Assembly (NCBI GenBank): GCA_913043205.1
Contig: CAJWLF010000011.1
Location: 17,121 to 81,120 of the forward strand
Direction: 5' to 3'
Origin: an uncultured Chloroflexota bacterium
GTDB lineage: Bacteria > Chloroflexota > UBA11872 > VXNJ01
DNA length: 64,000 nt
Under the pieces are notes generated by a model. The model saw only the letters and a program-made list of their open reading frames with translations, made no database searches and was not told the DNA's origin. Shown here in pieces: positions 45,159-55,078 of the stretch (positions are counted from its first letter, which is position 1; each line of letters starts with the position of its first letter). A program made the translations under genes and the position numbers.

Positions 45159-45937
45159 CCGGTCAAATAGCCCCCATCAACCATTATGGTTTGCCCTCGA
45201 AGATATTTGGCGAACGGTGTCGCTAAAAACGCAACTACGCCCGCCACTTCTTCAGGCAATGCCAGGCGTCCCCAGGGAATCTGCCCAACGATACCCTCAA
45301 GCACACCAGGTTGTTCTAATAAAGAGTTGGTCATTGGAGTGTCTAAATACCCTGGCCCGACCGAAAAGACTCCGATGTTTGATTTTGCATATTGGTGACC
45401 GTAAAACCGTGTCATACCAGAAATGCCCCCTTTCGCCGTGGAATATGCACAGTTGCCTAACCCAGCCACTACCTGACGAATGGAAGACACATTGATTATT
45501 GCTCCTGGAATATTCGCTTCAGACATATAGTCTCCCGCGGCCCTCATTCCAAAATACACCCCAGCGAGATTGACAGCAATCACACGATCCCAGTCCTCAT
45601 CGGCAATGTCTCTGACTGGAGACCGCCTATTAATTCCCGCATTATTTACCATGATGTCAACATGTCCATGGATACCGTGGCTGGCGAGAATGCAAGATTT
45701 AATGGAATCAAAATCAGAAACGTCAGTTTCGATAAATATAGGGCCGTAGGCGCTTTTATCGAATAGTTGTTGCCGAGATCGAATTATAGACAATGTCTCC
45801 TCAGCCTTGGGGCAATCAATGTCAGCAATAACTACTGTCGCCCCATCATTAGCTAGCCTTACTGCTATAGCGCGACCGTTTCCAGAAGACCCTCCGGTGA
45901 CGATAGCGGTCTTACCCACCAATTGCTTCGATCCCAT
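45155..45937 (-). CDS. SDR family oxidoreductase
   Basis: A canonical classical SDR of 260 residues. The cofactor loop TGGSSGNGRAIA starts at residue 14 and Asp39 in VIADID suggests NAD preference. NNAG is at 98-101, with catalytic Ser near 151 and Y165/K169 in YSTAKGG. The C-terminal LRGQTIMVDGGYLTG is typical. The substrate is unknown. It overlaps rdgB upstream and the SDR-like gene downstream. Confidence 0.92.
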   Translation of the reverse strand: MGSKQLVGKTAIVTGGSSGNGRAIAVRLANDGATVVIADIDCPKAEETLSIIRSRQQLFDKSAYGPIFIETDVSDFDSIKSCILASHGIHGHVDIMVNNAGINRRSPVRDIADEDWDRVIAVNLAGVYFGMRAAGDYMSEANIPGAIINVSSIRQVVAGLGNCAYSTAKGGISGMTRFYGHQYAKSNIGVFSVGPGYLDTPMTNSLLEQPGVLEGIVGQIPWGRLALPEEVAGVVAFLATPFAKYLRGQTIMVDGGYLTG

Positions 45938-46520
45938 GTATATTTATCCAATCAATCACTAGGTTTAGTGCCTTAACCCTGTGGCTAATTTGATTCTTAT
46001 CAGCAAATGACAATTCTGCAAACGATTTACTAAATCCATCGGGCACGAAAATCGGATCATAACCAAACCCATTCACACCAGAAGGCTCAAAATTCACCGT
46101 TCCCTCACAGACAGCTTCGCAATTGAAAAGTAGCTCTTCACGCATGGCAATAGCCATTGCGCAACGAAATTTCGCCTTCCTATTTGTAGAATCGCTATGG
46201 GCGAGTAGGGATAGCACCTTTTGACAACGCCCATAATCAGTTTTCAAGCCCTCGAAGCGATTCGACAGAACCCCGGGACGTCCACCTAATTCACACACCT
46301 CAAATCCTGAGTCGTCCGCAAGTACAAGCCCAGAATATTTCCTTGAATACGCCATAGCTTTTATAGATGCGTTCTCTGCGAACGACGACACACCCTCTTT
46401 TACGTCTAAAGCTATGTTCAATTCAGCGGGGCAAATAAACGCAATATTGGAGCCCTGACTCATACTTATTATTTCAGCGATCTTATGATCGTTGGACGAA
46501 CCAAGCAACACGTTTATCAT
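45912..46520 (-). CDS. rdgB: XTP/dITP diphosphatase (HAM1/RdgB)
   Basis: A nucleotide house-cleaning enzyme removing dITP, XTP and ITP. The N-terminus is VLLGSSNDHKIAEI, followed by VSSFAENASIKA, LADDSGFEV with GGRPGVLSNRF, and VNGFGYDPIFVPDG plus FAELSFADKNQISHR near the end. Met at 46520 is the natural start, 4 bp after the amidohydrolase stop. The longer frame to 46565 is not conserved. Confidence 0.95.
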   Translation of the reverse strand: MINVLLGSSNDHKIAEIISMSQGSNIAFICPAELNIALDVKEGVSSFAENASIKAMAYSRKYSGLVLADDSGFEVCELGGRPGVLSNRFEGLKTDYGRCQKVLSLLAHSDSTNRKAKFRCAMAIAMREELLFNCEAVCEGTVNFEPSGVNGFGYDPIFVPDGFSKSFAELSFADKNQISHRVKALNLVIDWINIHGIEAIGG

Positions 46521-46524
46521 CAGA

Positions 46525-47358
46525 TTATCCGAGCCCGATTTTAATGGCATTGGCTCCCAGCACACCTGTCATATGTACATTTGACAATGATGATTCCTGT
46601 ACTGCCTTGACAGCCTTTAATTGTGAAATCAGAGGATAGTCAGACCCAAAAACGATTCTCCCAGGAGCCAACTGAGTCATGACTGAGTAGACTCTCGAAT
46701 CATATAGATACTGAGATGCAGCACAGTCGTAATATACGTTAGAGGTATTTTTTGCTATCTCAGGCATCATTTCGTAAAAACCTAACCCACCACCCCAATG
46801 GGCCAAAATAAGTTTAAGCGCCTCGGACTTCTTATCAATTAGTTTTGCAACACGTTCAGGAGATGTGCTCTCCTTCCCTGGATATATATGACCAACCTGC
46901 TCGCTTACATGAATTAATGCAAAAAGATCATCTTCAACACAACGATCAAACATTAGTTCTGCAACGTCGGATTCCACATAGTCGAACCCTTGAGCCTGCT
47001 CATACAATTCACCTATCCCTTTAAAAGAATTGCGCCACCGGTCCAGTTCAATCTGCATCGAATCAACATTCTGAGGAGTCACTCCGATAAATGGGATGAT
47101 TCGTCCATCCGACCTACTCGCAGTCTCCACAATATATTCATTGCATTTAGTACACGCGTTTTCATCTGTCCAGCCAAAACCCGCCACAACAGACTTATCG
47201 ATTTTCGCTTTATCCATTGATCGCAACAGATCATCGGCAGTTGCCATACGTGCCCCAGTACCGTACAAATGACCAAACCAATTGTCGGAGTTAGCGAGTC
47301 GGTCACGTTGATCGATGATTTCCTGAGGAAAAATATGAGTATGGCTATCAATTACCAT
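46525..47358 (-). CDS. Amidohydrolase (amidohydrolase-2 / ACMSD-like family)
   Basis: A TIM-barrel metal hydrolase. The metal ligands are visible as MVIDSHTHIFP at the N-terminus, a His in LILAHWGGG, and the C-terminal Asp in VFGSDYPL. Related proteins hydrolyse or decarboxylate cyclic and aromatic acids; no closer assignment is possible. The longer frame to 47439 adds a non-conserved leader, and ATG at 47358 is the family-like start. That start lies inside the first codons of the divergent hemW, so the two genes overlap at their 5' ends by about 24 bp. Confidence 0.85.
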   Translation of the reverse strand: MVIDSHTHIFPQEIIDQRDRLANSDNWFGHLYGTGARMATADDLLRSMDKAKIDKSVVAGFGWTDENACTKCNEYIVETASRSDGRIIPFIGVTPQNVDSMQIELDRWRNSFKGIGELYEQAQGFDYVESDVAELMFDRCVEDDLFALIHVSEQVGHIYPGKESTSPERVAKLIDKKSEALKLILAHWGGGLGFYEMMPEIAKNTSNVYYDCAASQYLYDSRVYSVMTQLAPGRIVFGSDYPLISQLKAVKAVQESSLSNVHMTGVLGANAIKIGLG

Positions 47359-48549
47359 GACTTCTCGGACCCTTCCATATTTCGTAGAGAACAGACACCA
47401 ATACCAGTGTACGTACATATACCATTTTGTGCTCACCACTGTTGGTACTGCGACTTTAATGTGTACACAGGTCTCTCGAGATTGATGTCCGGTTACTTAG
47501 ATGCCCTAGACCAGGAAATTGCTTCAACAATGAACTACTTTGATCCTCGGCCAATTGGATCAAGTCTATACATCGGTGGAGGCACACCAACTTTGATTCA
47601 TAGAGAACAGTTTAAGGTCTTCATGGACAATCTCCACAGCCATATAGCACTGACGTCAAACGCAGAAATCACTGTGGAAATGAATCCAAGTGATTGTTCC
47701 TACGAGTATCTCAACACGTTGTCATCGTGTAAGGTGAACAGGCTCAGCATAGGTGTGCAAAGCTTCAGTGACGCCGAGTTGAATCGTCTTGGCAGAACTC
47801 ATAGCTCCAAACTTTTGAATGCAGTAATACACGATGCTAAGTCTGCTGGGATTGAGTCGGTGTCTATCGATTTGCTGTATGGGCACCCAGGCCACACGAT
47901 GGAGTCCTGGAAAGACACACTGGAGTCAAGTATCAAGCTCAGGCCAGATCATATTTCGTGCTACGCACTCACGTTAGGCAGTCATCGTTCTCATATGCTC
48001 TCACGAAGTCTAGGTTTAGTAATTCCAGATGATGAAATGGTCGAATTTTACGGACTTGCCACTGACCTCCTGAGCAAAGCAGGTTATACACATTATGAAA
48101 CTTCGAATTGGGCTCTAAACGGACATCAGTCAGAACACAACAAACAAATCTGGTCGGGAGCAGAATACATGGCTTTTGGATGTGGAGCTCATGCTTATAT
48201 TGACAAAAGAAGGTATAGCATAATTAGACATCCACAAGAATATATAAACTCCATAGCCTCAAAACGTAGTGTTGTCGATAGCGTCGAAAAATTGACTGGT
48301 GTAGACCTATTGGTGGAAGCTATTACACTTCCACTACGAACTTCAGACGGTATCAATATTACAGAACTAAGCCGCCGATTCAATTATTCGATTATGGAAG
48401 AACATTCCCTCGTTATTTCAAATCTGACAGAGAACGGATTGGCCCTATTAGAAAAAGATCGCTTGCATTTGACCGACAAGGGCCTGTTTCTGGCAGACGG
48501 GATAGGGGGTCAACTACTACCTAATATTGTTGCCAACTCCAAGACTTAG
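47335..48549 (+). CDS. hemW: Radical SAM family heme chaperone HemW
   Basis: A HemN-like radical SAM protein. The 4Fe-4S motif C-x3-C-x2-C is in HIPFCAHHCWYCDFNVYTG. SLYIGGGTPTLI, VEMNPSD, RLSIGVQSFSD, and SIDLLYGHPGHTMESW follow in family order. The C-terminal HemN domain contains the AFGCGAHAYI-type segment. Known HemW proteins bind heme and help haem insertion rather than oxidising coproporphyrinogen. The longest frame reaches 47269, but ATG at 47335 has GAGG 6 nt upstream and fits the family length. Confidence 0.93.
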   Translation: MSMAINYHDFSDPSIFRREQTPIPVYVHIPFCAHHCWYCDFNVYTGLSRLMSGYLDALDQEIASTMNYFDPRPIGSSLYIGGGTPTLIHREQFKVFMDNLHSHIALTSNAEITVEMNPSDCSYEYLNTLSSCKVNRLSIGVQSFSDAELNRLGRTHSSKLLNAVIHDAKSAGIESVSIDLLYGHPGHTMESWKDTLESSIKLRPDHISCYALTLGSHRSHMLSRSLGLVIPDDEMVEFYGLATDLLSKAGYTHYETSNWALNGHQSEHNKQIWSGAEYMAFGCGAHAYIDKRRYSIIRHPQEYINSIASKRSVVDSVEKLTGVDLLVEAITLPLRTSDGINITELSRRFNYSIMEEHSLVISNLTENGLALLEKDRLHLTDKGLFLADGIGGQLLPNIVANSKT

Positions 48550-49383
48550 TTGTCATAAATGGGGCAACTATCTAACCGGCCCATATAGAAACGAGGAGGA
48601 TCAAGCTCGCAAAAGTTAGGCATAGAAGCGATGCGGCCAGATGGCTTACCGACGTTGAACCAAGGAACAGTAGGAAAAATCACACGACTTGGATCTAGCG
48701 ATCGTGCGGGATTGCAAATTATTCGCATCAATTTCAAATCTGATTTGATCAACGTGCAGGCTCCGAAAAAAACAGGAAGCAGCACTCCAAAACGCTATAG
48801 ATTTGAAGGTCCTTCGGACTCGCGGCGCAAGACCGACAGGACCTAGTCTGCACACACCATTGCTGACCGACTCAACGAAAAATAGCCCAAGATGGTTAGT
48901 ATCGGATTGAACTACATAGCCGGAATATTGTCCAACCCCCTCTATCGGCTTATGTAGCTTCAACGACGTAGCTAGTTTTATAAGTGATTCCACCGTATTC
49001 AACCCAAGATCAGGGGGTTTAAAGCAGGCGAGAAACAACTTTGTGAAATCACCGACGTCAAAGAGGTCAACGGAAATGAGAATACAGGGCTCAGTTATGT
49101 CGACTTGGGGAATCTCATTAAGGCTATACCCTAAGCGAACGTGGCCAAAATGCAGTACGTCATTAACGCTGTTAGCGATTGCCACAGTAGGGCAAATCAC
49201 CCTGATCACGTTTGATTTGCAGGAATTAGCTACAAAGTCCAACTTCTCGCCAAAGGCGTCTGGAGATTGGATCGATTCTAAATTTGGATAGCCATCTGGC
49301 ATCATTTGCAAATCAACTTCCAATGCTCCATTGTCCTCAAACATAGTCGCCTTAAGGATATGCTTCCCAACAGATAAAATCAC
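48546..49383 (-). CDS. GNAT-like protein interrupted by an apparent frameshift
   Basis: The first frame (49383 down to 48646, 245 codons) ends in a region resembling the GNAT acetyl-CoA fold: CRLGPVGLAPRVRRTF, then IRFEIDANNLQSRTIA, where a typical GNAT has NN-x-x-S and a terminal strand. It then reads a short unnatural tail and stops. The frame shifted by one base continues with coding-like sequence (VPWFNVGKPSGRIASMPNF, then DPPRFYMGRLD) to a stop at 48546, next to hemW. The switch lies at about 48680-48700. It may be a real frameshift mutation, a sequencing error, or programmed. The N-terminal half is not recognised. Confidence 0.5.
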
Positions 49384-49398
49384 TTGCTTAGCGACCCA

Positions 49399-51006
49399 TC
49401 AGATCGTGGGATCCATCGCGGATCCCCACCCACCTCCACCAGCGGAAGAAACGGATACAATCTCCCCAGCAGCCAGATCAAAAGAACACTTCGCTGGCAG
49501 ATTGCTCCAGCGTCCATCAGAAAACATTCGGTTTTTTCCTGTCTCACCAAACTCTCCTCCATTCAACCCATAAGGAGCTCTTGACCGCCTCTCTGTTAGT
49601 AGCGATACGCGCATAGGATTGAGTGCCCGTATATCACGACGCAGACCTAATCCTCCACGGTTAATCCCTCCACCACCACTACCAGAGCGCAGTTCATACC
49701 GTTCCACCATCACTGGATAATCGAATTCAAGCGCCTCGACCGGGGTGTTTCTTGTGTTACTCATTGACACATGAATCCCTGATGCCCCATATGTATTCGG
49801 CCCTCCTCCTGCTCCACCGCCCATAGTTTCATAGTAGGCAAAAAGATCACCAGTTTGACAGTCACGCCCACCAAACGACAGATTATTCATAGATCCCGTT
49901 CCAGCCGCAGGCACCATTTCTGGTAATACCTGGCTAAGCGCTCCCCAAATAACATCCGTCACCCTTTGGCTGGTTTCAACATTCCCTCCCGCCACAGCTT
50001 TAGACCGCCCCGGATTCAACACCGAAAGTTCAGGGATAATGACGTCAACACAATCATACATTCCACTGTTAGCTGGCACGTCACTACCAATAACACATCG
50101 CAGCACATAGTAAACGCACGCTAGAGTTACAGCCATCGGAGCATTAACGCAGCCATTAACACACTCAGCAGAGCCAGAAAAATCAAAAAGTATCTTCTCG
50201 CCAGTAATCGATATCTTCAGGGAGATAGGGATATTGATCTCACCAAACCCATCGTCATCAAGATAGTCCGTATAGCAATACTCCCCAATTGGGAGTTTCG
50301 ATAGTCGAGCTTTAGTCAGAGTTTTTGAGTATTGAATAAGTTCGCTAAACATGTCACGCACATTGGACTCGCCATAGTTACCAACTATTTCGAACATGCG
50401 CTGCTCCCCTATGCGGTGAGCCCCAATTTGACCCAATAAATCACCTTTCCGTTCACGCGGAGTTCGAACATTTGCATAGATTAAAGCCAGCAGATCAGAA
50501 TCTTCTTTACCAGCACGGCAAAGAAATACTGGAGGAATAATCAGCCCCTCTTGAAATATCTCATTGGCGATAGGCATTGACCCAGGGCTCATACCACCCA
50601 CATCAGAATGATGAGCTCTGGTCGCAAGGAAACCAAGAACGCCAGACATACCCTCAGAATCCGAAAAAACCGGAGACACTGTAGTGATGTCAGGGAGGTG
50701 AGTTCCACCATTATCGGGATCATTGAGGATCACCATATCACCAATCTTGGGTTGATCGCCCAGTATATTACGGGCGGCATCAACCGAAGAAGGCATAGCA
50801 CCCAGATGAGCTGGAATATGGGAAGCCTGGGCGATAACATGACCATGCGAATCGAAAACGGCGCACGAATAATCGCGACGCTCCTTAATGTTGGGAGAAA
50901 ACCCTGACCGTTGAAGAGCAGTACCCATCTCTTCGGCAACTGAGGACAATAGGCCTGAAAGTATTTGCACAGAGAATGCAGACACCCTCTTAGATTTATC
51001 TGTCAC
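49399..51006 (-). CDS. Hydantoinase B / oxoprolinase family protein
   Basis: A 535-residue HyuB-type protein. Family blocks: EEMGTALQRSGFSPNIKERRDYSCAVFD, ASHIPAHLGAMP, GDMVILNDPDNGGTHLPDIT, TRAHHSDVGGMSPGSMP and the Gly-rich C-terminal GSGGGGINRGGLGLRRDI. HyuB normally pairs with an ATPase-like HyuA to open hydantoin or oxoproline rings. No hyuA is in the window, so the partner is elsewhere or absent. The start is GTG at 51006. It is 15 bp upstream of the GNAT-like gene and probably cotranscribed with it. Confidence 0.93.
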   Translation of the reverse strand: MTDKSKRVSAFSVQILSGLLSSVAEEMGTALQRSGFSPNIKERRDYSCAVFDSHGHVIAQASHIPAHLGAMPSSVDAARNILGDQPKIGDMVILNDPDNGGTHLPDITTVSPVFSDSEGMSGVLGFLATRAHHSDVGGMSPGSMPIANEIFQEGLIIPPVFLCRAGKEDSDLLALIYANVRTPRERKGDLLGQIGAHRIGEQRMFEIVGNYGESNVRDMFSELIQYSKTLTKARLSKLPIGEYCYTDYLDDDGFGEINIPISLKISITGEKILFDFSGSAECVNGCVNAPMAVTLACVYYVLRCVIGSDVPANSGMYDCVDVIIPELSVLNPGRSKAVAGGNVETSQRVTDVIWGALSQVLPEMVPAAGTGSMNNLSFGGRDCQTGDLFAYYETMGGGAGGGPNTYGASGIHVSMSNTRNTPVEALEFDYPVMVERYELRSGSGGGGINRGGLGLRRDIRALNPMRVSLLTERRSRAPYGLNGGEFGETGKNRMFSDGRWSNLPAKCSFDLAAGEIVSVSSAGGGGWGSAMDPTI

Positions 51007-51317
51007 GACTACTCATTTTTTAGGAGCGATACTTGCGTGTACATACTATATATGTGAAGAACATACTGCCGCCATAATGCCTGCTATCGGCTAGACCATT
51101 TCTCATTTTACCCGCAGATTAGAACTACCAAGACACAGTTTTCCGGTATCTAAGCAAGAAATCAGTTCGAGGAATATCAATTTCCCAGCAGAACACACTC
51201 TCAGATCTAATTTATGGCCGGTATACTCATAGACGTAGACTACCAGTAAGGGTTTTCATAACTACCAACTCTGGCTTAACTACGGGCAATTACTCATAAA
51301 GATATAATGGACAACAA
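51007..51317. promoter_or_regulatory. Divergent intergenic region between hyuB-type gene and YhaM-like gene
   Basis: A 311-bp gap holding two divergent promoters. An ACATA-CTATA-TATGT inverted repeat lies at 51041-51055, upstream of the hyuB-type start. A TATAAT box at 51303-51308 lies 9 bp before the plus-strand ATG at 51318. That spacing would give a leaderless or near-leaderless transcript; no good -35 match is seen. No gene or RNA is recognised in the rest. Confidence 0.35.
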
Positions 51318-52271
51318 ATGAAAATATCTGAACTCACGCACGGTGCCAAAATAGAAGCTACATTTTACGCACTCAGTTCCGAAGTGCGCACGTCGTCAGC
51401 CGGGAACCCCTTCATTTCAGCGAGTTTACGGGACACGGAAGGAGACACTATTCGGGCTGTGTTCTTCGACCCTCCACCGTCTCTGATCAAAGAACCACTG
51501 TCCGGGCAGACTGTCGACATACGAGCTAATGCAGACACGTTTAGAAACCAGCTCAATCTGAAACTTGAATCAATGGTATTGTCAAAAACTCAATTAGATG
51601 CAACAGCGCTGCTTCCAAAAGCGTCAAAATCGCCAGAGGTCCTAAGTGAACAACTATCAGAAGTACTTGGCCTTATTGACAATGTCGAGATCAGCGATGT
51701 CATCGCAGCAGTGTTACACAATGAACACGTATCGTCGAAACTAGAGAGATGGCCTGCAGCCAAAAGTCGTCACCACGCCAGCGTCGGAGGATTACTAGAA
51801 CACATATTAGAATTGGTACAAATAGCCGAGGTTGTAGCAGAATTGTACGAGGAAATTGATCGCGACCTGTTAATCGCCGGCTGCATATTGCATGACATTG
51901 GCAAAGTAGTAGAACTGGATGTTGACGATGACTTTAGATACACCGCTACCGGGGTGATGATCGGACATATTGTCATAGGAGATGAATTGGTTGGAGAGGC
52001 CTGTAAAGCAACTGACTGCTCCAAGGACACCGAGTTGCGATTACGTCATATGGTGCTTTCCCATCATGGCACCAAAGAGTGGGGGGCTCCCGTAGTACCA
52101 CAGACGGCCGAGGCCATGGCATTGCATCACATTGATCAAATATCATCACAAACGAGGCAAGCCATAGATAAAGTCAAAGAGGCAGAGAACAAAAAGGACA
52201 CCTCATCGTTCGGGAATTATGACCGAACATGGAATCGCAACTGGTATGTCGGACTAGAAAACTCAGAATAA
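51318..52271 (+). CDS. YhaM-like 3'-5' exoribonuclease (OB fold plus HD domain)
   Basis: A 317-residue protein with an N-terminal OB-fold nucleic-acid-binding domain (FISASLRDTEGDTIRAVFFD) and a C-terminal HD phosphohydrolase domain. Metal-binding residues are seen in HHASVGGLLEHILELV, CILHDIGKVVEL, IGHIVIGDELV and MVLSHHGTKEWG. This arrangement is that of Bacillus YhaM, a 3'-5' exonuclease acting on RNA and DNA. It is transcribed alone and is convergent with valS. Confidence 0.9.
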   Translation: MKISELTHGAKIEATFYALSSEVRTSSAGNPFISASLRDTEGDTIRAVFFDPPPSLIKEPLSGQTVDIRANADTFRNQLNLKLESMVLSKTQLDATALLPKASKSPEVLSEQLSEVLGLIDNVEISDVIAAVLHNEHVSSKLERWPAAKSRHHASVGGLLEHILELVQIAEVVAELYEEIDRDLLIAGCILHDIGKVVELDVDDDFRYTATGVMIGHIVIGDELVGEACKATDCSKDTELRLRHMVLSHHGTKEWGAPVVPQTAEAMALHHIDQISSQTRQAIDKVKEAENKKDTSSFGNYDRTWNRNWYVGLENSE

Positions 52272-52287
52272 CCTAGCCTTGGCTAGG
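52272..52287. terminator. Short hairpin between convergent genes
   Basis: CCTAGC-CTTG-GCTAGG is a perfect 6-bp stem closed by a CUUG-type tetraloop, one base after the YhaM-like gene's stop and 34 bp before the valS stop. There is no T-run, so termination activity is unproven; it may instead protect the 3' end. Confidence 0.4.
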
Positions 52288-52320
52288 ACACATACCAGGA
52301 TCAGAATTGATTAGCACCAT

Positions 52321-54984
52321 TCATTCCGCCGGCAAACCTTTCAACCGGGTAGACAACGCCAAATGCCTTTCCTGAGCTTCTCGTAACCGGTCCCGCTCTT
52401 TGGCAACAACAGCTTTGGGTGCACGACTGATAAACTTTCGATTGGAAAGAAGATTCATCACGTGATCTATTTCGCCGTCAAGCATAGACAATTGCTCAGT
52501 CAACCGTAGTCGTTCAGACTCAATGTCCACCATGCTTGCTTGGGGCAGGAGCACTTCGAACGAATCTGATACAAGGCTGACACATTCATCCGGCACATCT
52601 GATTCTTTATGGATGATCCTGACGGATTTAGCTCTCATTAATCGGGCAATCACATTAATCTCATCAGATACAATGGATTCAAATTTAAATGGGCGAATGA
52701 GCACATCAATCCACACCCCAGCCTGAACATTTAGTTCGCTTCGGGCGGCACGAACAGAAGAAATGGCTTCGATTAATGCCTCGACCCCTTCTACAATAGT
52801 TTCGTTCCCTCTCTGCTTCGAAGACGGCCATTCAGATACAATTATCCTGTTAGTCTGCTTGGGCATATATGGCAGCAAATGGGACCATAATTCTTCAGTG
52901 ATGAAAGGCATAAATGGATGAAGAACCCTAAGGGACACCGACAAAACCTCATTAAGAGTGGCGGCCGCTCGACTCGCCGCATGAATATCATCACTTTGCA
53001 AGCGAACTTTCGTAGATTCGATATACCAGTCACAAAATTCATCCCGAATAAAGCTGTAGACCAACCGACCAGCCTCTCCGAACTGGAACCGTTCCAGAAG
53101 TCGTGTCACTTCGCTGACAACATGGTCACACCTCCCCAAAATCCACACATCCATAGGCGTTAAAGGCCCAAGCGTTTTGGCATTGTGTTCGCCAATCGCC
53201 TCAATAGCAAACCTGGAAGCATTCCATAGTTTGTTTGCAAAGTTGCGAGATGAATCCATTCTTTGCCAAACTAATTTCATATCATTGCCGGCAGAACTGC
53301 CGGTAGCGATCATAAATCGAAGAGCATCTGCACCGTGCGTATCAATCACTTCGACCGGATCATCTCCAGGTTGTGGATTTGACTTACTTACTTTTGAGCC
53401 ATCCTCACGCCTCATTAAGCCATTAAGATAGACATCCTTGAACGGGACTTCATCGCGAAGCTCCAGGCTTAACATAACCATTCTTGCGACCCAAAAGAAT
53501 ATAATGTCATACCCGGTTTCCATGACGGTAGTGGGATGGAAACGTGACAAGTCGTCAGTGTCTTCAGGCCATCCCAAAGTAGAAAATGTCCACAGCCCTG
53601 AACTAAACCAAGTATCAAGGACATCTTGATCCTGTACCACTATCGCACCACACTTGTTGCATAGTTCAAGTTGTTCACGCACCACAAGGGTGGCATTACA
53701 TCCCTTGCAATACCAAACCGGCAACCGGTGGCCGACCCATAACTGGCGCGATATGCACCAGTCCCTAATCTCATCCATCCAGCGAAGAAACACTTCGCGA
53801 AATCTTGGCGGATGAAATCTGATTAAACCCGAGCGAACAGCAGCAGCGGCTTTTTCGGCCATGGGCTTAGTGTCGATAAACCATTGGTCAGAAAGCATTG
53901 GTTCAATCACTGCTCCGGACCTACTACCATGCCCAATCGAATGCACATGTTGTTCAACCTTAACGACCAGTCCCATGGTTTCCAAATCATTGACGATTCG
54001 TGATCTGGCAACTAGCCTGTCAACGCCCTCATAAGGGCCAGCATTAGAATTAAGTGTCCCGTCCGGATTCATTATGTTGATAAATTCCAGATCATGCCTT
54101 TTAGCCATCTCATAATCATTAGGATCATGTCCGGGAGTAATTTTGACGGCCCCACTACCAAATTCCCTGTCAACATATTCATCGAAAACTATGGGGATTT
54201 TTCGGTCCAAAAATGGAACGATAGCAAATTGCCCAGACAAATGATCATATCGTTCATCCATTGGATGGACTGCAATTGCTGTATCCCCAAGTATCGTCTC
54301 CGGACGGGTGGTCGCTACTGGGATACATTCGCCATTCTCAAGGCGATAATTTATATGCCATAAATACCCATCGACTTCACGATACTCAACCTCAATATCG
54401 GAGACTGCTGTTTGATCAGCCGGATCCCAATTAACCAAATAACTACCTCGATATATCAGCCCCTTGTCCCAAAGACGCACAAAGGCGTCCGTCACAGCAT
54501 TAGATAGCCCTTCGTCCATTGTGAAGCGCTCTCTCGACCAATCGCAACTGGCCCCTGTTCTACGCAATTGAGTTCGAATCGTTTCACCGCTCTCCCTTAT
54601 CCAAGCCCAAAACATTTCCTCAAATCGTTCACGCCCCAAATCTTCACGATGCTGACCGGTTTTAGCTAATTGGTTCACCAGTACAGCATTGGTCGCGATA
54701 GCAGCATGATCAGTTCCTGGTAACCACAAAGTTGAATAACCCTGCATTCGCTTCCAACGAACCATAAGATCCGAAAAAGTTACAAAAACGGCGTGGCCAT
54801 AATGCAACGCACCAGTTAAATTAGGTGGAGGCATAGATATCGAAAACGATTCTCGTTCAGCGTTAGTGTCCGGCTTGAACAGGCCTTCAGATTCCCACAC
54901 TTCATACCATTTCTGTTCAACCTCTATTGGATTGTATGGTCGTCTAAGTGAATTGTTTGCATCTCCACCAATAGAATCAGTCAA
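52321..54984 (-). CDS. valS: Valyl-tRNA synthetase
   Basis: A class I synthetase of 887 residues. The HIGH-type motif is PPPNLTGALHYGHA near 52-65, KVSKS is the KMSKS equivalent, and a CP1 editing domain is present (ATTRPETILGDTAIAVHP). A zinc site CKGC...CNKC lies before the Rossmann second half. The C-terminal coiled coil (DIESERLRLTEQLSMLDGEI) is typical of ValS. No T-box leader fits in the 94-bp gap upstream. Confidence 0.97.
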   Translation of the reverse strand: MTDSIGGDANNSLRRPYNPIEVEQKWYEVWESEGLFKPDTNAERESFSISMPPPNLTGALHYGHAVFVTFSDLMVRWKRMQGYSTLWLPGTDHAAIATNAVLVNQLAKTGQHREDLGRERFEEMFWAWIRESGETIRTQLRRTGASCDWSRERFTMDEGLSNAVTDAFVRLWDKGLIYRGSYLVNWDPADQTAVSDIEVEYREVDGYLWHINYRLENGECIPVATTRPETILGDTAIAVHPMDERYDHLSGQFAIVPFLDRKIPIVFDEYVDREFGSGAVKITPGHDPNDYEMAKRHDLEFINIMNPDGTLNSNAGPYEGVDRLVARSRIVNDLETMGLVVKVEQHVHSIGHGSRSGAVIEPMLSDQWFIDTKPMAEKAAAAVRSGLIRFHPPRFREVFLRWMDEIRDWCISRQLWVGHRLPVWYCKGCNATLVVREQLELCNKCGAIVVQDQDVLDTWFSSGLWTFSTLGWPEDTDDLSRFHPTTVMETGYDIIFFWVARMVMLSLELRDEVPFKDVYLNGLMRREDGSKVSKSNPQPGDDPVEVIDTHGADALRFMIATGSSAGNDMKLVWQRMDSSRNFANKLWNASRFAIEAIGEHNAKTLGPLTPMDVWILGRCDHVVSEVTRLLERFQFGEAGRLVYSFIRDEFCDWYIESTKVRLQSDDIHAASRAAATLNEVLSVSLRVLHPFMPFITEELWSHLLPYMPKQTNRIIVSEWPSSKQRGNETIVEGVEALIEAISSVRAARSELNVQAGVWIDVLIRPFKFESIVSDEINVIARLMRAKSVRIIHKESDVPDECVSLVSDSFEVLLPQASMVDIESERLRLTEQLSMLDGEIDHVMNLLSNRKFISRAPKAVVAKERDRLREAQERHLALSTRLKGLPAE

Positions 54985-55078
54985 ATTACATTACACTCCG
55001 ATTTTATGGTCTATGATTCCCGCTGAAATTTTATACGCTCAAATAGGCAGAACTGAATATAACTACCATTTAAGCTCA

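Noticed and set aside
54985..55078. T-box leader upstream of valS
   Set aside because: 94 bp is too short for a T-box, and no conserved T-box sequence is seen.
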